From contig NZ_JAGRQC010000001.1 in NCBI RefSeq assembly GCF_018122655.1, positions 930,001 to 994,000 on the forward strand: a stretch of DNA of 64,000 bases, read 5' to 3'. The DNA comes from Stakelama marina (GTDB taxonomy: Bacteria > Pseudomonadota > Alphaproteobacteria > Sphingomonadales > Sphingomonadaceae). Below are positions 9,291 to 17,010 of this stretch, piece by piece. Position 1 is the first letter of the stretch, and each line of letters begins with the position of its first letter. The notes beneath the pieces are model-generated. The model was not told the origin of the DNA. It worked only from the letters and a program-made list of their open reading frames with translations, and did not search any database. The translations under genes and the position numbers were made by a program.

Positions 9291-10517
9291 TTACGCCGCG
9301 GCGATCTTGAGCGCGCGGATCGCATTCGGATCCTTGAGCCCGCCGCCGACGCGCTTGGTTGTATAGAAGTGCACGAAGGGCTTGTTCGTGAAGGGGTCGC
9401 GCAGCACGCGGACGCCCTGCCGATCGTTGATGACATAGCCGGCCTGAAAGTCGCCAAACAGGATCGGCAGCGCATCCGCCGCGATGTTTGGCATGTTCTC
9501 GTCGATCTCGACCCGGCGGCCGAGCAGCGTTGCCGGTTGACCCGCAGCGAGGCTTTCGCGCCAGATGAAATTGCCGTCGGCGTCCTTCATCTTGGCGATC
9601 GTCGCGGCAGTCTGGCTATTCATCAGCCATGCCGCATTCTGCCGATACGGAGCAGGCAGCTGATAGGTGAAGTCGACCAGGCCATCGACCGTCACCGTGG
9701 CGGCGTCTCCGCTGGCATCGACCTGGATGGCCCCGCCGGGGTGCTGACCCTCATGCGCGCCGCCCACGGCATAGCCGAGCAGGCCGTAGGGCTTGTTCGA
9801 CCCGTCGCCGGAGATGAACGCGATGCCCTCCTGCTTGTCGAACTCCTCGCTGACCTCGGTCGCGAGCCATTCCTGCACGTTGATCGCGCCGTCATCGAGC
9901 AGGCGCTGCGTGATCGCCGGGTTGGCGTAGATTTCGCCGTGCCCGAAGGTGATCGATGCGAAGGTCGGCGTCGAAGTCGCCGGCCGCGAAGCCGTCTCAC
10001 CGACCCAGCCGGAACCGGGGCCGGTCAGCTTCCAGAGCGTCGAATATGCGCCGGTCGTCGTGACACGGACATCGCAGAGACGGCGCAGTGGCGAGCGGAT
10101 GCGCTGCGCCTGGCCGATCTGACGGTCCCACTCGACCGGAGCGAGATAGCCGCCGTCGCTTTCGCTGCCCGACTGCATCGAAGCCATGATCTGCGCGCGC
10201 TCGCCGGTCGCCTGCGCGGTGCGGACGGCTTCCTCGCTGACACCGCTGCGGAAGTAGTTGGCGAAGGTCGCCGAATAGTCGGGGTCGGCCGCGCGCAGCG
10301 TTCCGATGCCGCCACCGCCGCCGAGCTTGTCTGCCGCGGTCTGCTTTGCCTGCGCGTCCAGAAAGGACTCGAGGCTGTCCAGCCGGCCGTTGTATTTCGC
10401 CTTGAAGTCCTCGAGCGCCTCGAGAACCGTGTCCATCGTCGCCGTGGCGCCCGGGCGACCACCGGCGGCGTTTACCGCCACCAGGCCGCGGGGCAGAGAA
10501 ATAAGGGGCATATTCAT
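9291..10517 (-). CDS. Major capsid protein, HK97 fold
   Basis: Structural protein that would form the phage head lattice. The 408-residue product has the typical plan: an N-terminal helical delta or scaffold-like region (TMDTVLEALEDFKAKYNGRLDSLESFLDAQA split at about 28-58), a Gly-rich linker (LGGGGGIG) and then the HK97 body. Family-like stretches include SDGGYLAPVEWDRQIG, SPLRRLCDVRVTTTGAYSTL, LLDDGAINVQEWLATEVSEEF, ISGDGSNKPYGLLGY, and LFGDFQAGYVINDRQGVRVL near the end. A GGAG ribosome site precedes the ATG by nine bases. No prohead protease, portal or large terminase gene accompanies it, so the capsid could only assemble with helper functions, or not at all. Confidence 0.93.
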   Translation of the reverse strand: MNMPLISLPRGLVAVNAAGGRPGATATMDTVLEALEDFKAKYNGRLDSLESFLDAQAKQTAADKLGGGGGIGTLRAADPDYSATFANYFRSGVSEEAVRTAQATGERAQIMASMQSGSESDGGYLAPVEWDRQIGQAQRIRSPLRRLCDVRVTTTGAYSTLWKLTGPGSGWVGETASRPATSTPTFASITFGHGEIYANPAITQRLLDDGAINVQEWLATEVSEEFDKQEGIAFISGDGSNKPYGLLGYAVGGAHEGQHPGGAIQVDASGDAATVTVDGLVDFTYQLPAPYRQNAAWLMNSQTAATIAKMKDADGNFIWRESLAAGQPATLLGRRVEIDENMPNIAADALPILFGDFQAGYVINDRQGVRVLRDPFTNKPFVHFYTTKRVGGGLKDPNAIRALKIAAA

Positions 10518-10585
10518 CGGTCGTATCTCCTTTTCGAGATCGACCTTGCGCTGGCCGGGCTGGTGAAAAACCGGGTTTACGCCAA

Positions 10586-10969
10586 CTATTTTCGGTTGCC
10601 GGAAAGGTGTCGCCGATACCGCTCAGCGAGCCGCTGCCCGACCTCTGCGCAGACGGCCTCGTCCTCGGTCATGGCCTCCGCAGGCAGCAGGCGCCGGAAG
10701 CCGCGCGCCTCCAGCCTCGCCAGTCGCGCCGCTCGCACAAGCGCCGCCGTGTCGATGTCGGCGCTGGTCGCCAGCGCGCGCACTGGGTCGTCGTCATAGG
10801 TCCGCAGCAGGTCGAAGATGCGCTCGCCGGGATCGCGGTCGACGGCTGCCAGCGTTTCTCGAGCAACGCGGCTCGCCAAGCGCTGGGCGCGCGCCTTGGC
10901 CGATCCTATATCGCCGGCCGCTCGCCGCACCAGGTCGCGCTCGGCGATTGGTCGCCGCGGGCGTGCCAT
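10586..10969 (-). CDS. Phage-region hypothetical protein, 127 aa
   Basis: Unrecognised basic, helical protein starting MARPRRPIAERDLVRRAAGD, with a later segment IFDLLRTYDDDPVRALATSA and a positively charged tail ending HLSGNRK. The upstream extension of this frame is read from overlapping genes and looks artificial, so I chose the ATG at 10969. It lies between the capsid gene and the small genes that follow terS, where a head-completion or DNA-packaging accessory protein would be expected, but no function is shown. Confidence 0.6.
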   Translation of the reverse strand: MARPRRPIAERDLVRRAAGDIGSAKARAQRLASRVARETLAAVDRDPGERIFDLLRTYDDDPVRALATSADIDTAALVRAARLARLEARGFRRLLPAEAMTEDEAVCAEVGQRLAERYRRHLSGNRK

Positions 10970-11004
10970 CGCATACACGGCACTCAATCCGCGCGGCCAG
11001 TGCC

Positions 11005-11211
11005 TCACGCGTTCGGCTCCAGGGCGATGATGTCGAACGCCTCCATGAGCGCTCGCACGACAGGGCGCCGCTTCGATCGAGGAATGCCGGCACGTGCGAG
11101 CGCAACATCGATCTCGCCCACGTCGAGCGGTCGGCTGATTTCGTCCAGCGCAGCCGTTGCCGATGCTCGCGCTGCCGGAGACAGGGCGGCCAGGCGTTCG
11201 CCAGCGGTCAA
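11005..11211 (-). CDS. Phage-region hypothetical protein, about 68 aa
   Basis: Small protein of unknown function (LTAGERLAALSPAARASATA near the start, RPLDVGEIDVALARAGIPRS in the middle, ending IIALEPNA), helical in prediction. I place the start at a TTG that overlaps the stop of the upstream gene (TTGA). An ATG at 11265 in the same frame is possible but would overlap the upstream gene by 58 bases. It belongs to the same chain as terS. Confidence 0.5.
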   Translation of the reverse strand: MTAGERLAALSPAARASATAALDEISRPLDVGEIDVALARAGIPRSKRRPVVRALMEAFDIIALEPNA

Positions 11212-11447
11212 TGTTTCGTTCCCAGCGCCTGCCGCTCGATCGTGTCGAGCGCGTCGCGCATCCATTCGACCGCCGCGACCGGATTGCCGTGCAGCTTGGC
11301 GGCGAGTTGATGCGTAGCATAGAGCGAGGCAATCAGAGCGTCGATCGGCGCGACGCCTTTCTCGATCAGCTTGTCATGCAGCGATCCATGGAGACGCTGC
11401 GCCATGTCGATAACCGGGGCGATGCGCTCGAAGTCGTCATTTTTCAT
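11208..11447 (-). CDS. Phage-region hypothetical protein, 79 aa
   Basis: Small helical protein starting MKNDDFERIAPVIDMAQRLH, with a middle LIEKGVAPIDALIASLYATH and an end RDALDTIERQALGTKH. Its ATG overlaps the end of the small terminase gene by 11 bases, indicating translational coupling. The large terminase gene normally follows terS at exactly this place, and this protein is far too small to be one. No function can be assigned. Confidence 0.6.
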   Translation of the reverse strand: MKNDDFERIAPVIDMAQRLHGSLHDKLIEKGVAPIDALIASLYATHQLAAKLHGNPVAAVEWMRDALDTIERQALGTKH

Positions 11448-11898
11448 CGTCGTTATTCTCCGTTGGAACGCTCTTCAGATATTGGTCGGAGGCGCCCGGC
11501 TTGCGTGACCGCCGATTGACCTTTCCTCCGCTCGCGCGTCGCCTGGGCGATAGGGTGAGCTCAGCTTCGATCGCGTTCGCCATCCGGCTCGCATCGCGCA
11601 TTGCAGTCGCCCAGGGGGAGTGCATCGGGGTTTTCGTTCGCGGGGCCGGGACGATCGGCCCTTCGCGGATGACCTCAACCGCCGCCCGGTCGTAGAGAAT
11701 GTATGCGATGACGAGCCGCTGCAGCGCGTGCCCGTTCACGACCGATAGCTTTTCGGTGGCGCGCAGGTCGGCGATGGCATCGTGCCAATAGCGTGTTGCG
11801 TTGGCGCGATCGGCCGCGATCGATTTCGCGCGACCCGGGAAGACTGCGGACCAGTCGGGCTCTGGCGGAATGCCGGAACCGCCTTCAATCAGTTTCAT
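11437..11898 (-). CDS. Phage terminase small subunit, P27 type
   Basis: The small terminase binds packaging sites on phage DNA and presents them to the large terminase ATPase/nuclease. The 153-residue product resembles P27-family small subunits: it starts with GGSGIPPEPDWSAVF, then ANATRYWHDAIADLRATEKL, then the helical core VVNGHALQRLVIAYILYDRAAVEVIREGP (split over about residues 54-82), and has a basic Arg/Lys tail near residue 130. No large subunit is seen beside it, which matches packaging-parasite satellites or deletion of the packaging module. The start at 11898 is the first ATG of the frame, with a promoter-sized gap of 166 bases to the next gene. Confidence 0.78.
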   Translation of the reverse strand: MKLIEGGSGIPPEPDWSAVFPGRAKSIAADRANATRYWHDAIADLRATEKLSVVNGHALQRLVIAYILYDRAAVEVIREGPIVPAPRTKTPMHSPWATAMRDASRMANAIEAELTLSPRRRASGGKVNRRSRKPGASDQYLKSVPTENNDDEK

Positions 11899-12064
11899 GA
11901 TGCTCCTTTCGGGAAGGTCCCCCCTGAGTTTCTGCTTTCGGTGCGCACGGAGGATGGGCGCCGGTCAGGGCGCGACCGCCTCCTGAACTTTCGGGACCGG
12001 GGGTGGTGTGCTTGCAAAGCCGTTGAGATCGCTGCAGTCTTCCCGCCAAATTGGGGAGATGCAG

Positions 12065-12310
12065 ATGGCTTGGTATCGAGACGACCAACGTAGTGTCCCA
12101 ACATCGGCGAGCGGCGATTGGTGGTCGTTCGTCAACGGACCCGGCGAAACAGTGCACACCTCTGGCATCTATCGCTGCCTCGGTTGTAACCGCGAGATAG
12201 CTGCCAACAGTGGTGATCCGTTTCCACCTCAAAACCATCATCAGCACGGCCTCTCGCAGGGGGATGTGCGCTGGCGACTTCAGGTGATGGCCGACCACCA
12301 GGGAAGCTGA
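12065..12310 (+). CDS. Small Cys/His protein, phage accessory gene
   Basis: This is the only plus-strand gene inside the element. The 81-residue product begins MAWYRDDQRSVPTSASGDWW and contains a motif of the form GIYRCxxCxRE followed by GDPFPPQNHHQH. The CxxC pair and the His cluster could bind a metal. I recall similar small stand-alone proteins of unknown role (sometimes labelled protein L) but cannot name a function. A GGGGAG ribosome site six bases before the ATG at 12065 fixes the start better than the ATG at 12059. Opposite orientation suggests its own promoter in the 166-base gap and a moron-like role. Confidence 0.7.
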   Translation: MAWYRDDQRSVPTSASGDWWSFVNGPGETVHTSGIYRCLGCNREIAANSGDPFPPQNHHQHGLSQGDVRWRLQVMADHQGS

Positions 12311-12315
12311 CAACA

Positions 12316-13140
12316 CTACGCAGCCTCCTGCTGTTGCCGTGCGAGCTCGATCGACAGCGCCACGAAGTGATGACGAGCGAGCGGCCGACCGGCGATGAAC
12401 TTGCTGAGTGTGCCGCCGGGAATGTTCGCCCGTTCGGCTATGCGTGACTGAGTGCCGACCGGTGATCGTTCGAGCAGGCTGGCGAGGCTGCGACGCAGCG
12501 CGATGCTGTCGGGGTCCGAACCGTCCGCGGAAACGCCGCTCGCAGAATTGGCTTGTTTCCGTTGAGCGGATTCGGCGCCGTGCTTCGCTACCCCCAATGG
12601 CATTGTATGTGGTGTAGTTTCTGCACCAGTAGGCCGAACGGAAACATGCGGCGTTTCCACGATCGCGGGTTCACTTTCTGCACCCGTCGCGGCGTTTGTT
12701 TCCAAGGTCGGTGCAGATTTTGCACCCGCGCGGGTATCATTTTTGCACCCGCGATTTGTTTCCACCGGCTTCCATTTCCGCCAGTCGTCGGTCGGTCCCA
12801 TTGCGCCGGGGACTGGCCGCCATGTGAGGCGATACGAAGTCGCGGGACCACCCTTCACATGGAAGTGGCCCTTTTCCATTTCAGCCAGGAAGCCCTTGTC
12901 GATCAGCTCGGCGAGCGCGGCGCCGGCAGTGCGACGGGAAACGCCAATGCCGGTCGCGAGCGCGCTCCATGACATAAACAGCGAACCGTTCGGCGAGCTC
13001 TTCTTTTCGAAGCTGGCGATGTGCAGCAGCGCCTTGACGGCAAAACCGCCAAGGTGCTGCCACGCCTCGCTGTTCTGCATCGCGTCGTAGATGCGAACAT
13101 GCGAAGCGTCGCCTTTATTGCCTCGTTTCGTCTGGCCCAC
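12316..13140 (-). CDS. Winged-helix replication-like protein
   Basis: The 274-residue product begins with a winged-helix-like domain (about residues 15-110: YDAMQNSEAWQHLGGFAVKALLHIA split, then LFMSWSALATGIGVSRRTAG and AALAELIDKGFLAEM). Such domains occur in phage replication-initiator and helix-turn-helix genes located between the regulator and packaging modules. A low-complexity linker rich in Thr, Pro and Glu follows at about 115-200. The C terminus has a second HTH-like segment (SPVGTQSRIAERANIPGGTL, SKFIAGRPL). DNA binding is therefore likely. Whether it initiates replication is inferred from position. Confidence 0.65.
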   Translation of the reverse strand: MGQTKRGNKGDASHVRIYDAMQNSEAWQHLGGFAVKALLHIASFEKKSSPNGSLFMSWSALATGIGVSRRTAGAALAELIDKGFLAEMEKGHFHVKGGPATSYRLTWRPVPGAMGPTDDWRKWKPVETNRGCKNDTRAGAKSAPTLETNAATGAESEPAIVETPHVSVRPTGAETTPHTMPLGVAKHGAESAQRKQANSASGVSADGSDPDSIALRRSLASLLERSPVGTQSRIAERANIPGGTLSKFIAGRPLARHHFVALSIELARQQQEAA

Positions 13141-13141
13141 C

Positions 13142-13378
13142 TTACGCCGCCTTGTCCCCGTCGAGGGTCAGGTCGACGACTGGCCAGCCGGTCGCGCTGC
13201 CGAAGCCGCGGGCATAGGCGCGAGCGGCACACACGCATCGAAAACCGCGATCGTGACCGACGCCTTCGGGCGAGGGCGACACGCGCACGTCAATCTCGCT
13301 ACCGAACGCTTCGCGCTGGATCGTGATCGTATGGCGCAGCTCGCGGCCGAAACGCAGGCAGAGGGTAGGGCGGTTCAT
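13142..13378 (-). CDS. Phage-region hypothetical protein, 78 aa
   Basis: Unrecognised small protein (starts MNRPTLCLRFGRELRHTITI, ends PVVDLTLDGDKAA), predicted mainly beta. Its ATG overlaps the stop of the preceding gene by four bases and its stop is one base from the start of the replication-like gene, which argues that it is translated as part of the early operon. Confidence 0.6.
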   Translation of the reverse strand: MNRPTLCLRFGRELRHTITIQREAFGSEIDVRVSPSPEGVGHDRGFRCVCAARAYARGFGSATGWPVVDLTLDGDKAA

Positions 13379-13614
13379 TTCTGCCCTCCATCGTCGACCA
13401 GGAGCAATTCAAGCCGGTGGCCATCGCTGGCGGCATCAGCAATCAGTGCGCCTGGGATATCGGGGAAAGCAATGTTGCCGACATCAGCCGGCAATGCGCG
13501 GTCGGCAACAAGCTCGACGCGCTCGCCGGCAAAGGTCGCGATTGTCCATCGCTGCGAATGCTGAACGGTCAGCTTGCAGCCAAGCGCTTCGGCGATGTGC
13601 GAGAGGCCGATCAT
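13375..13614 (-). CDS. Phage-region hypothetical protein, 79 aa
   Basis: Small protein of unknown function beginning MIGLSHIAEALGCKLTVQHS and ending LLLVDDGGQK. It is chained by ATGA overlaps to both neighbours in the early operon between alpA and the replication-like gene. No domain is recognised. Confidence 0.6.
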   Translation of the reverse strand: MIGLSHIAEALGCKLTVQHSQRWTIATFAGERVELVADRALPADVGNIAFPDIPGALIADAASDGHRLELLLVDDGGQK

Positions 13615-13967
13615 ACGCCATCCTCCTGCAAAGGATCGCAGGGCCGGTCGTCCACAGCACAGTCGGGATCGCTGATCGGGCAGCCGGCGCCTCTGTCTGC
13701 GTAGCGCCGTGCCATCGGTGAGAGGTCGTGAGCGTCCTCCGCGTCGGTTTCCTCAAGGTCGGGATCGCCGTCGAGCGCATTGCGCAGCTCGATTAACGCT
13801 TCGATCGCGCAGTCGAGTGCGCGAATGTCAGGGAGTTGCACCGGGTAGAGCCCGAGTCCCCCAAGTTGCGCCGGGGAAAGGCTTGCGCTAAGAGATTCGG
13901 TGTTCGCCGCCAAGTGAACAACCGAAACCCCTGCGCCGCTGGCGTGGGGGTTTTTCATTTCCATCAC
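13611..13967 (-). CDS. Phage-region hypothetical protein, 118 aa
   Basis: Unknown acidic protein starting MMEMKNPHASGAGVSVVHLA, with a helical segment DIRALDCAIEALIELRNALD and a Cys/Asp-rich end (GCPISDPDCAVDDRPCDPLQ). It overlaps the AlpA gene upstream and the 79-residue gene downstream by four bases each. No function is assigned. Confidence 0.6.
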   Translation of the reverse strand: MMEMKNPHASGAGVSVVHLAANTESLSASLSPAQLGGLGLYPVQLPDIRALDCAIEALIELRNALDGDPDLEETDAEDAHDLSPMARRYADRGAGCPISDPDCAVDDRPCDPLQEDGV

Positions 13968-14149
13968 GCCGCCTCCCGCTCAGCCAAGCGATCGGAGATC
14001 CAGTCGGCGATTTCGTTTTCAGACCAAGCGTTTATGCGGCCGCCGATCTTGGCGGGTCGCGGAAAGCGCCCCTCACCCATCAGATCGTATATGGCGGAGC
14101 GAGACAGCGCGGTTCGCGCCATCACTTCTGGAAGTCTCAATAACGTCAT
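13964..14149 (-). CDS. AlpA-family phage transcriptional regulator
   Basis: AlpA-type proteins are small winged-helix DNA binders of the excisionase (MerR-like) superfamily. They control integrase or excision genes in prophages and phage satellites. The 61-residue product shows the family pattern: MTLLRLPEVMARTALSRSAI followed by YDLMGEGRFPRPAKIGGRINAWSENE (split), ending in DWISDRLAERE. It lies two genes from the integrase, the usual arrangement, and starts the early operon with the three small genes downstream. Confidence 0.9.
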   Translation of the reverse strand: MTLLRLPEVMARTALSRSAIYDLMGEGRFPRPAKIGGRINAWSENEIADWISDRLAEREAA

Positions 14150-14208
14150 GTCGTCGCCCTTCGTTTTGTTGGACGACGAACTATCTATACGGACCTTTCC
14201 GACGAGGC

Positions 14209-14877
14209 TTAGCCAGCCGTGTCAGGTTTTCGTATTCTCTGGCGCACTGTGTGAACTTTATCGCTCAGATTCAATTGCTTAACCACCGCCTCCGCCACGG
14301 ACGGCGCCGACAGCGTTGGGCGGCGCTGCCAGATTTCATCTGCAACCGCTTGCCAGCGCGCGTGTTCTGAACTGCGTTCGGCTTTCCGTTTTGCGTTGGC
14401 TGCATTGCGAGTATCGGTCAAAATTTGTCGTTGCTTTTGACCGGTGCTCCACGCCGCCTCGTGAGCAAACTTTAACTGTGCCTCGGCGTGCAAGCTGCCT
14501 AAGTGCATCGCCTCATGCGCTGCCCAGCCCGCACTCCCGTTTCCTATGTGAACGTCGACTAATTCGGCGCGTCGAACGATCTCCTGCAGATACCACGCTT
14601 CGTCCACCCGCTCGCGCAAGTTTGCTTTTCTCCACTTGTTCCAGGCGTTCAGGTCAGTGGCAATATCGGGTGCGTCAGCTAGCAACTCGTCACGACGGCG
14701 CTTCAGTGCTTCGAAGGCTGGACGGTGAATTTTCCAAGGACCGTCTGGGGGAGTGTTCATCTCCTTCCAATGCTCGGCCCATGCTCTCAATCCCGCCTCA
14801 GTCGGTAGCATTTCATTATCGTTCCAACGGCGCCGGGCAGTCATGCCGGCTCCCACTGTTTTCCATCCGTCAGCCAT
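14209..14877 (-). CDS. Hypothetical protein beside integrase, 222 aa
   Basis: Unrecognised hydrophilic protein, starting MADGWKTVGAGMTARRRWND. It contains several Trp-rich helical segments (LRAWAEHWKEMN, AWNKWRKANLRERVDEAWYL) and a basic Ala/Lys/Arg region (RNAANAKRKAERSSEHARWQ) before a C-terminal HTH-like stretch (APSVAEAVVKQLNLSDKVHT). I chose the ATG at 14877 because it overlaps the integrase stop as ATGGCTGA. It is co-transcribed with int. A DNA-binding accessory role is possible but unproven. Confidence 0.65.
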   Translation of the reverse strand: MADGWKTVGAGMTARRRWNDNEMLPTEAGLRAWAEHWKEMNTPPDGPWKIHRPAFEALKRRRDELLADAPDIATDLNAWNKWRKANLRERVDEAWYLQEIVRRAELVDVHIGNGSAGWAAHEAMHLGSLHAEAQLKFAHEAAWSTGQKQRQILTDTRNAANAKRKAERSSEHARWQAVADEIWQRRPTLSAPSVAEAVVKQLNLSDKVHTVRQRIRKPDTAG

Positions 14878-16153
14878 GTAGCACCACCACATTCCCGCGA
14901 TCGTCGCCGCAAACGATCCGCGCCAAGTCAGCCGCCCATGCTTCGAGCGCGTGCCGCTTTTCCGCGTCGAAGCTATGGCGCTGATAGACGCCGACGATAC
15001 CGGCCCGCGATCCTGAAACGTGGTTCAGCACCGCCTCGGTTACTTCAACCCGTATGCCCAGTCGCTGCAACCCGGTCGCGACCGTGCGGCGAATATCGTG
15101 CAGGGTCCAATCTGGCACCGCCTCAGGCTCCTTGTTCAGTTTCTTGGCCAGCGATACCCGGAACCGCGCCTGTGCCTTGCTGAACCCGCTAGGGGCGTTC
15201 ATGGGGCGACTGCGCGCCGGGAACAGCTTGGGACTGGTCGCCTCGCTGCCGTCCTCTGCGGTCATCGCTATCGCCGGTATGCTTTCGAGCACGGCGACAG
15301 CCTCGCCAGCAAGCGGCACCCGATGCGCGACGCCGTTTTTTGCCCGGTCGGCTGGGATAGTCCACACGCCGGCTTTCAAGTCGAACTCGTCGCGGTCGGC
15401 TGCAAACACTTCCTCACGCCGCTGCCCGGTCAGGATCAGCAGCTTCAGCCCCGCCCCCCAGGGCAAAGCCTCTTCCTCTGCCACCTGCCATAGCGCTCGC
15501 AATTCGCTCTCCGATAGCACCCGGTCGCGCGCTTCCGGTTTCGGCGGCCGTCCCGCGTCCCGGCACGGATTGGCTGGCAGGCGGTCCAAGCGCGGCATAG
15601 CCCACGTGTAGAAGGCGGATAGCTGCGCATGGGTCGCGCGAGCCATAACGGGCGCGGTTGCGGCGATATCGTCGATCAGCCGCGTTACATCGGCGCGGGT
15701 CACGGCATCGGCCATCCGGTCGCCAATTTCGGGCAGGACGTAGCGTTCCATGATCCGCTTAACCTCGCCAACCGAACGCAGGCCCGATTTCGCTACCAGA
15801 TAGTCGGGAAGCATATTGCGGATAGTCTGCGCCCCCTTCCCTGCCCGCCGTGGCGTTGCAAGCGTGGCAGTCGGATCTCCCCCCGCTTCAATGTCGCTCA
15901 GCAGCGAACGCGCCTTCTTGCGAGCATCGGCAATCCCGAAGCGGGGGCCATAGCGTCCAACCGTGATGTTGCGCACCTTACCGCCGACACGCTTCCGCAG
16001 AATGAAGGTTTGCGCGCCGCTCGCCCCGATGCGGACGCGAAGCCCAGGCACCTTTGCATCGGACCATTCGATCTGCCCCGACGCCGGGGGTTTCATGCCC
16101 TTCAGCTTCGCATCGGTGAGCGCCACCGCCGCCTGTCTGTTACCTACCGCCAT
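14870..16153 (-). CDS. int: Tyrosine-family phage integrase
   Basis: Site-specific recombinase that would integrate and excise the element. The 427-residue protein has the P4-type layout: an N-terminal arm-binding (DUF4102-like) domain at about 10-95 (LTDAKLKGMKP, VPGLRVRIG, VGRYG), a core-binding SAM-like domain at about 110-200, and a catalytic domain with R245 (LTGQRREEV), K272, H352-D-I-R355, H378 (LNHVSG) and nucleophile Y390 (GVYQRH). All catalytic residues are present, so it could be active. It lies at the right edge with its start about 50 bases from the truncated transporter, as expected for an integrase next to its attachment site. Confidence 0.95.
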   Translation of the reverse strand: MAVGNRQAAVALTDAKLKGMKPPASGQIEWSDAKVPGLRVRIGASGAQTFILRKRVGGKVRNITVGRYGPRFGIADARKKARSLLSDIEAGGDPTATLATPRRAGKGAQTIRNMLPDYLVAKSGLRSVGEVKRIMERYVLPEIGDRMADAVTRADVTRLIDDIAATAPVMARATHAQLSAFYTWAMPRLDRLPANPCRDAGRPPKPEARDRVLSESELRALWQVAEEEALPWGAGLKLLILTGQRREEVFAADRDEFDLKAGVWTIPADRAKNGVAHRVPLAGEAVAVLESIPAIAMTAEDGSEATSPKLFPARSRPMNAPSGFSKAQARFRVSLAKKLNKEPEAVPDWTLHDIRRTVATGLQRLGIRVEVTEAVLNHVSGSRAGIVGVYQRHSFDAEKRHALEAWAADLARIVCGDDRGNVVVLHG

Positions 16154-16186
16154 CGCCTGCCCGTCCGTTCAGCTGGTCCCGAAAAT

Positions 16187-16201
16187 GTTGCCTTAGGTAA
16201 C
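16187..16201. promoter_or_regulatory. Palindrome between integrase and transporter remnant
   Basis: GTTGCCTTAGGTAAC is a 15-base near-perfect palindrome (six of seven arm pairs match) 34 bases upstream of the int start. GGTAAC also occurs inside the first codons of int. It may be an operator for int, an integrase or excisionase arm site, or part of the attachment core, because the transporter homology begins immediately after it. Confidence 0.45.
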
Positions 16202-16203
16202 AC

Positions 16204-16992
16204 TTGGGGCCACTGCTGCTCAGCCTCGCACTTACCGATCTCGGCCTCCTCGGCGCGCGGATCGTGTTCGCGCATCTGATGGTGATCGCACTCGCGCTGA
16301 CGCTGCTGCGTCGCAGGATGAAGGAGTCGAAGCGCTGGACCGAGGCGCAGGAGGCAAAGGTCGCGCGGCCGCCGCTGTCCGAATTGTTCAAGCCGAAATA
16401 TCTGACCTCGCTGCTCGGCCTGGTCGGCATGTACGGCTTCTGGAACCTGTGGGCCGGCACCAACGGATTCTTCTTCCCCTATATCCTGCGCACGATGGGC
16501 GCGGCGTCGCAGGCGGAAAGCGTCGCGATACAGGCGACCAGTTTCGCTGTCGGCATGGCGTCGATCTACTTCGTGTTCATGCGGCTGGCCGACCGCGTCA
16601 ACCAGCGCACGCTGTTCGCGATATCCGCGATCGTTCAGGTCGTCGGCATGTCGCTGCTCGGCCTGTTCCAGCTCAGCATCCCGATCGCGCTGCTCTATGT
16701 CTTCCTCCTCCAGTTCGGCGGCGGTTTCGGTGCGCAGAGCTTCTTTCAGCTCTGGAGCGCAGAGATGTTTCCCACCCTGCTCCGCAGCACAGCGCAGGGC
16801 CTTGCATTTGCGATGGTACGGATAAGCCTCGGCATATTCAGCTTTTTCGTGCCGCTTCTGACGGCGACGGGCTTTACCACCCTTGCCTGGATCCTTACCG
16901 GTTTCCTTGTCATCAGCGGAATTATCGGCTTCGCCTGGGCGCCGCGAAACGAAGGCAAATCGCTCGAACAGCTCGAAGCAGAGCGCGGTTAG
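16204..16992 (+). pseudogene. MFS sugar transporter, N-terminal half missing
   Basis: Only the C-terminal half of a major-facilitator sugar-porter-like protein remains. The frame has a stop codon (TAA, 16198-16200) directly upstream and begins inside a membrane segment (LLLSLALTDLGLLGARIVFA). The central cytoplasmic loop (RRRMKESKRWTEAQ) and six further membrane segments follow, including the family-like GGFGAQSFFQLWSAEMFPTL. An intact family member would have about 400-480 residues; 262 remain. The loss lies exactly at the phage-element edge, so integration or a deletion started at the element probably caused it. It precedes a DeoR-type regulator by 18 bases, suggesting it was the transporter of that catabolic locus. 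Confidence 0.85.
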
Positions 16993-17010
16993 GAACGGGA
17001 GACGACATCC

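Larger units (their letters stand above)
5756..16201. mobile_element. Reduced prophage or phage-satellite-like element
   Basis: This block of about 10.4 kb sits between tRNA-Lys and a truncated transporter gene, with nearly every gene on the minus strand. From right to left it carries a tyrosine integrase, a hypothetical gene, an AlpA-type regulator, three small genes, a winged-helix replication-like gene, a P27 small terminase, three small genes, an HK97-type capsid, a tape-measure protein, two small genes and an accessory gene. No large terminase, portal, prohead protease, head-tail connectors, major tail protein, tail tip, lysis cassette or repressor is visible, so it cannot make virions alone. 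The left end is approximate. The right end is placed at the int-proximal palindrome next to the broken transporter. No convincing att repeat was found. Confidence 0.85.

Noticed and set aside
11885-12316. 143-codon minus-strand frame opposite the small Cys/His protein.
   Set aside because: The plus-strand product has a conserved-looking motif and a strong ribosome site; the minus-strand frame does not.
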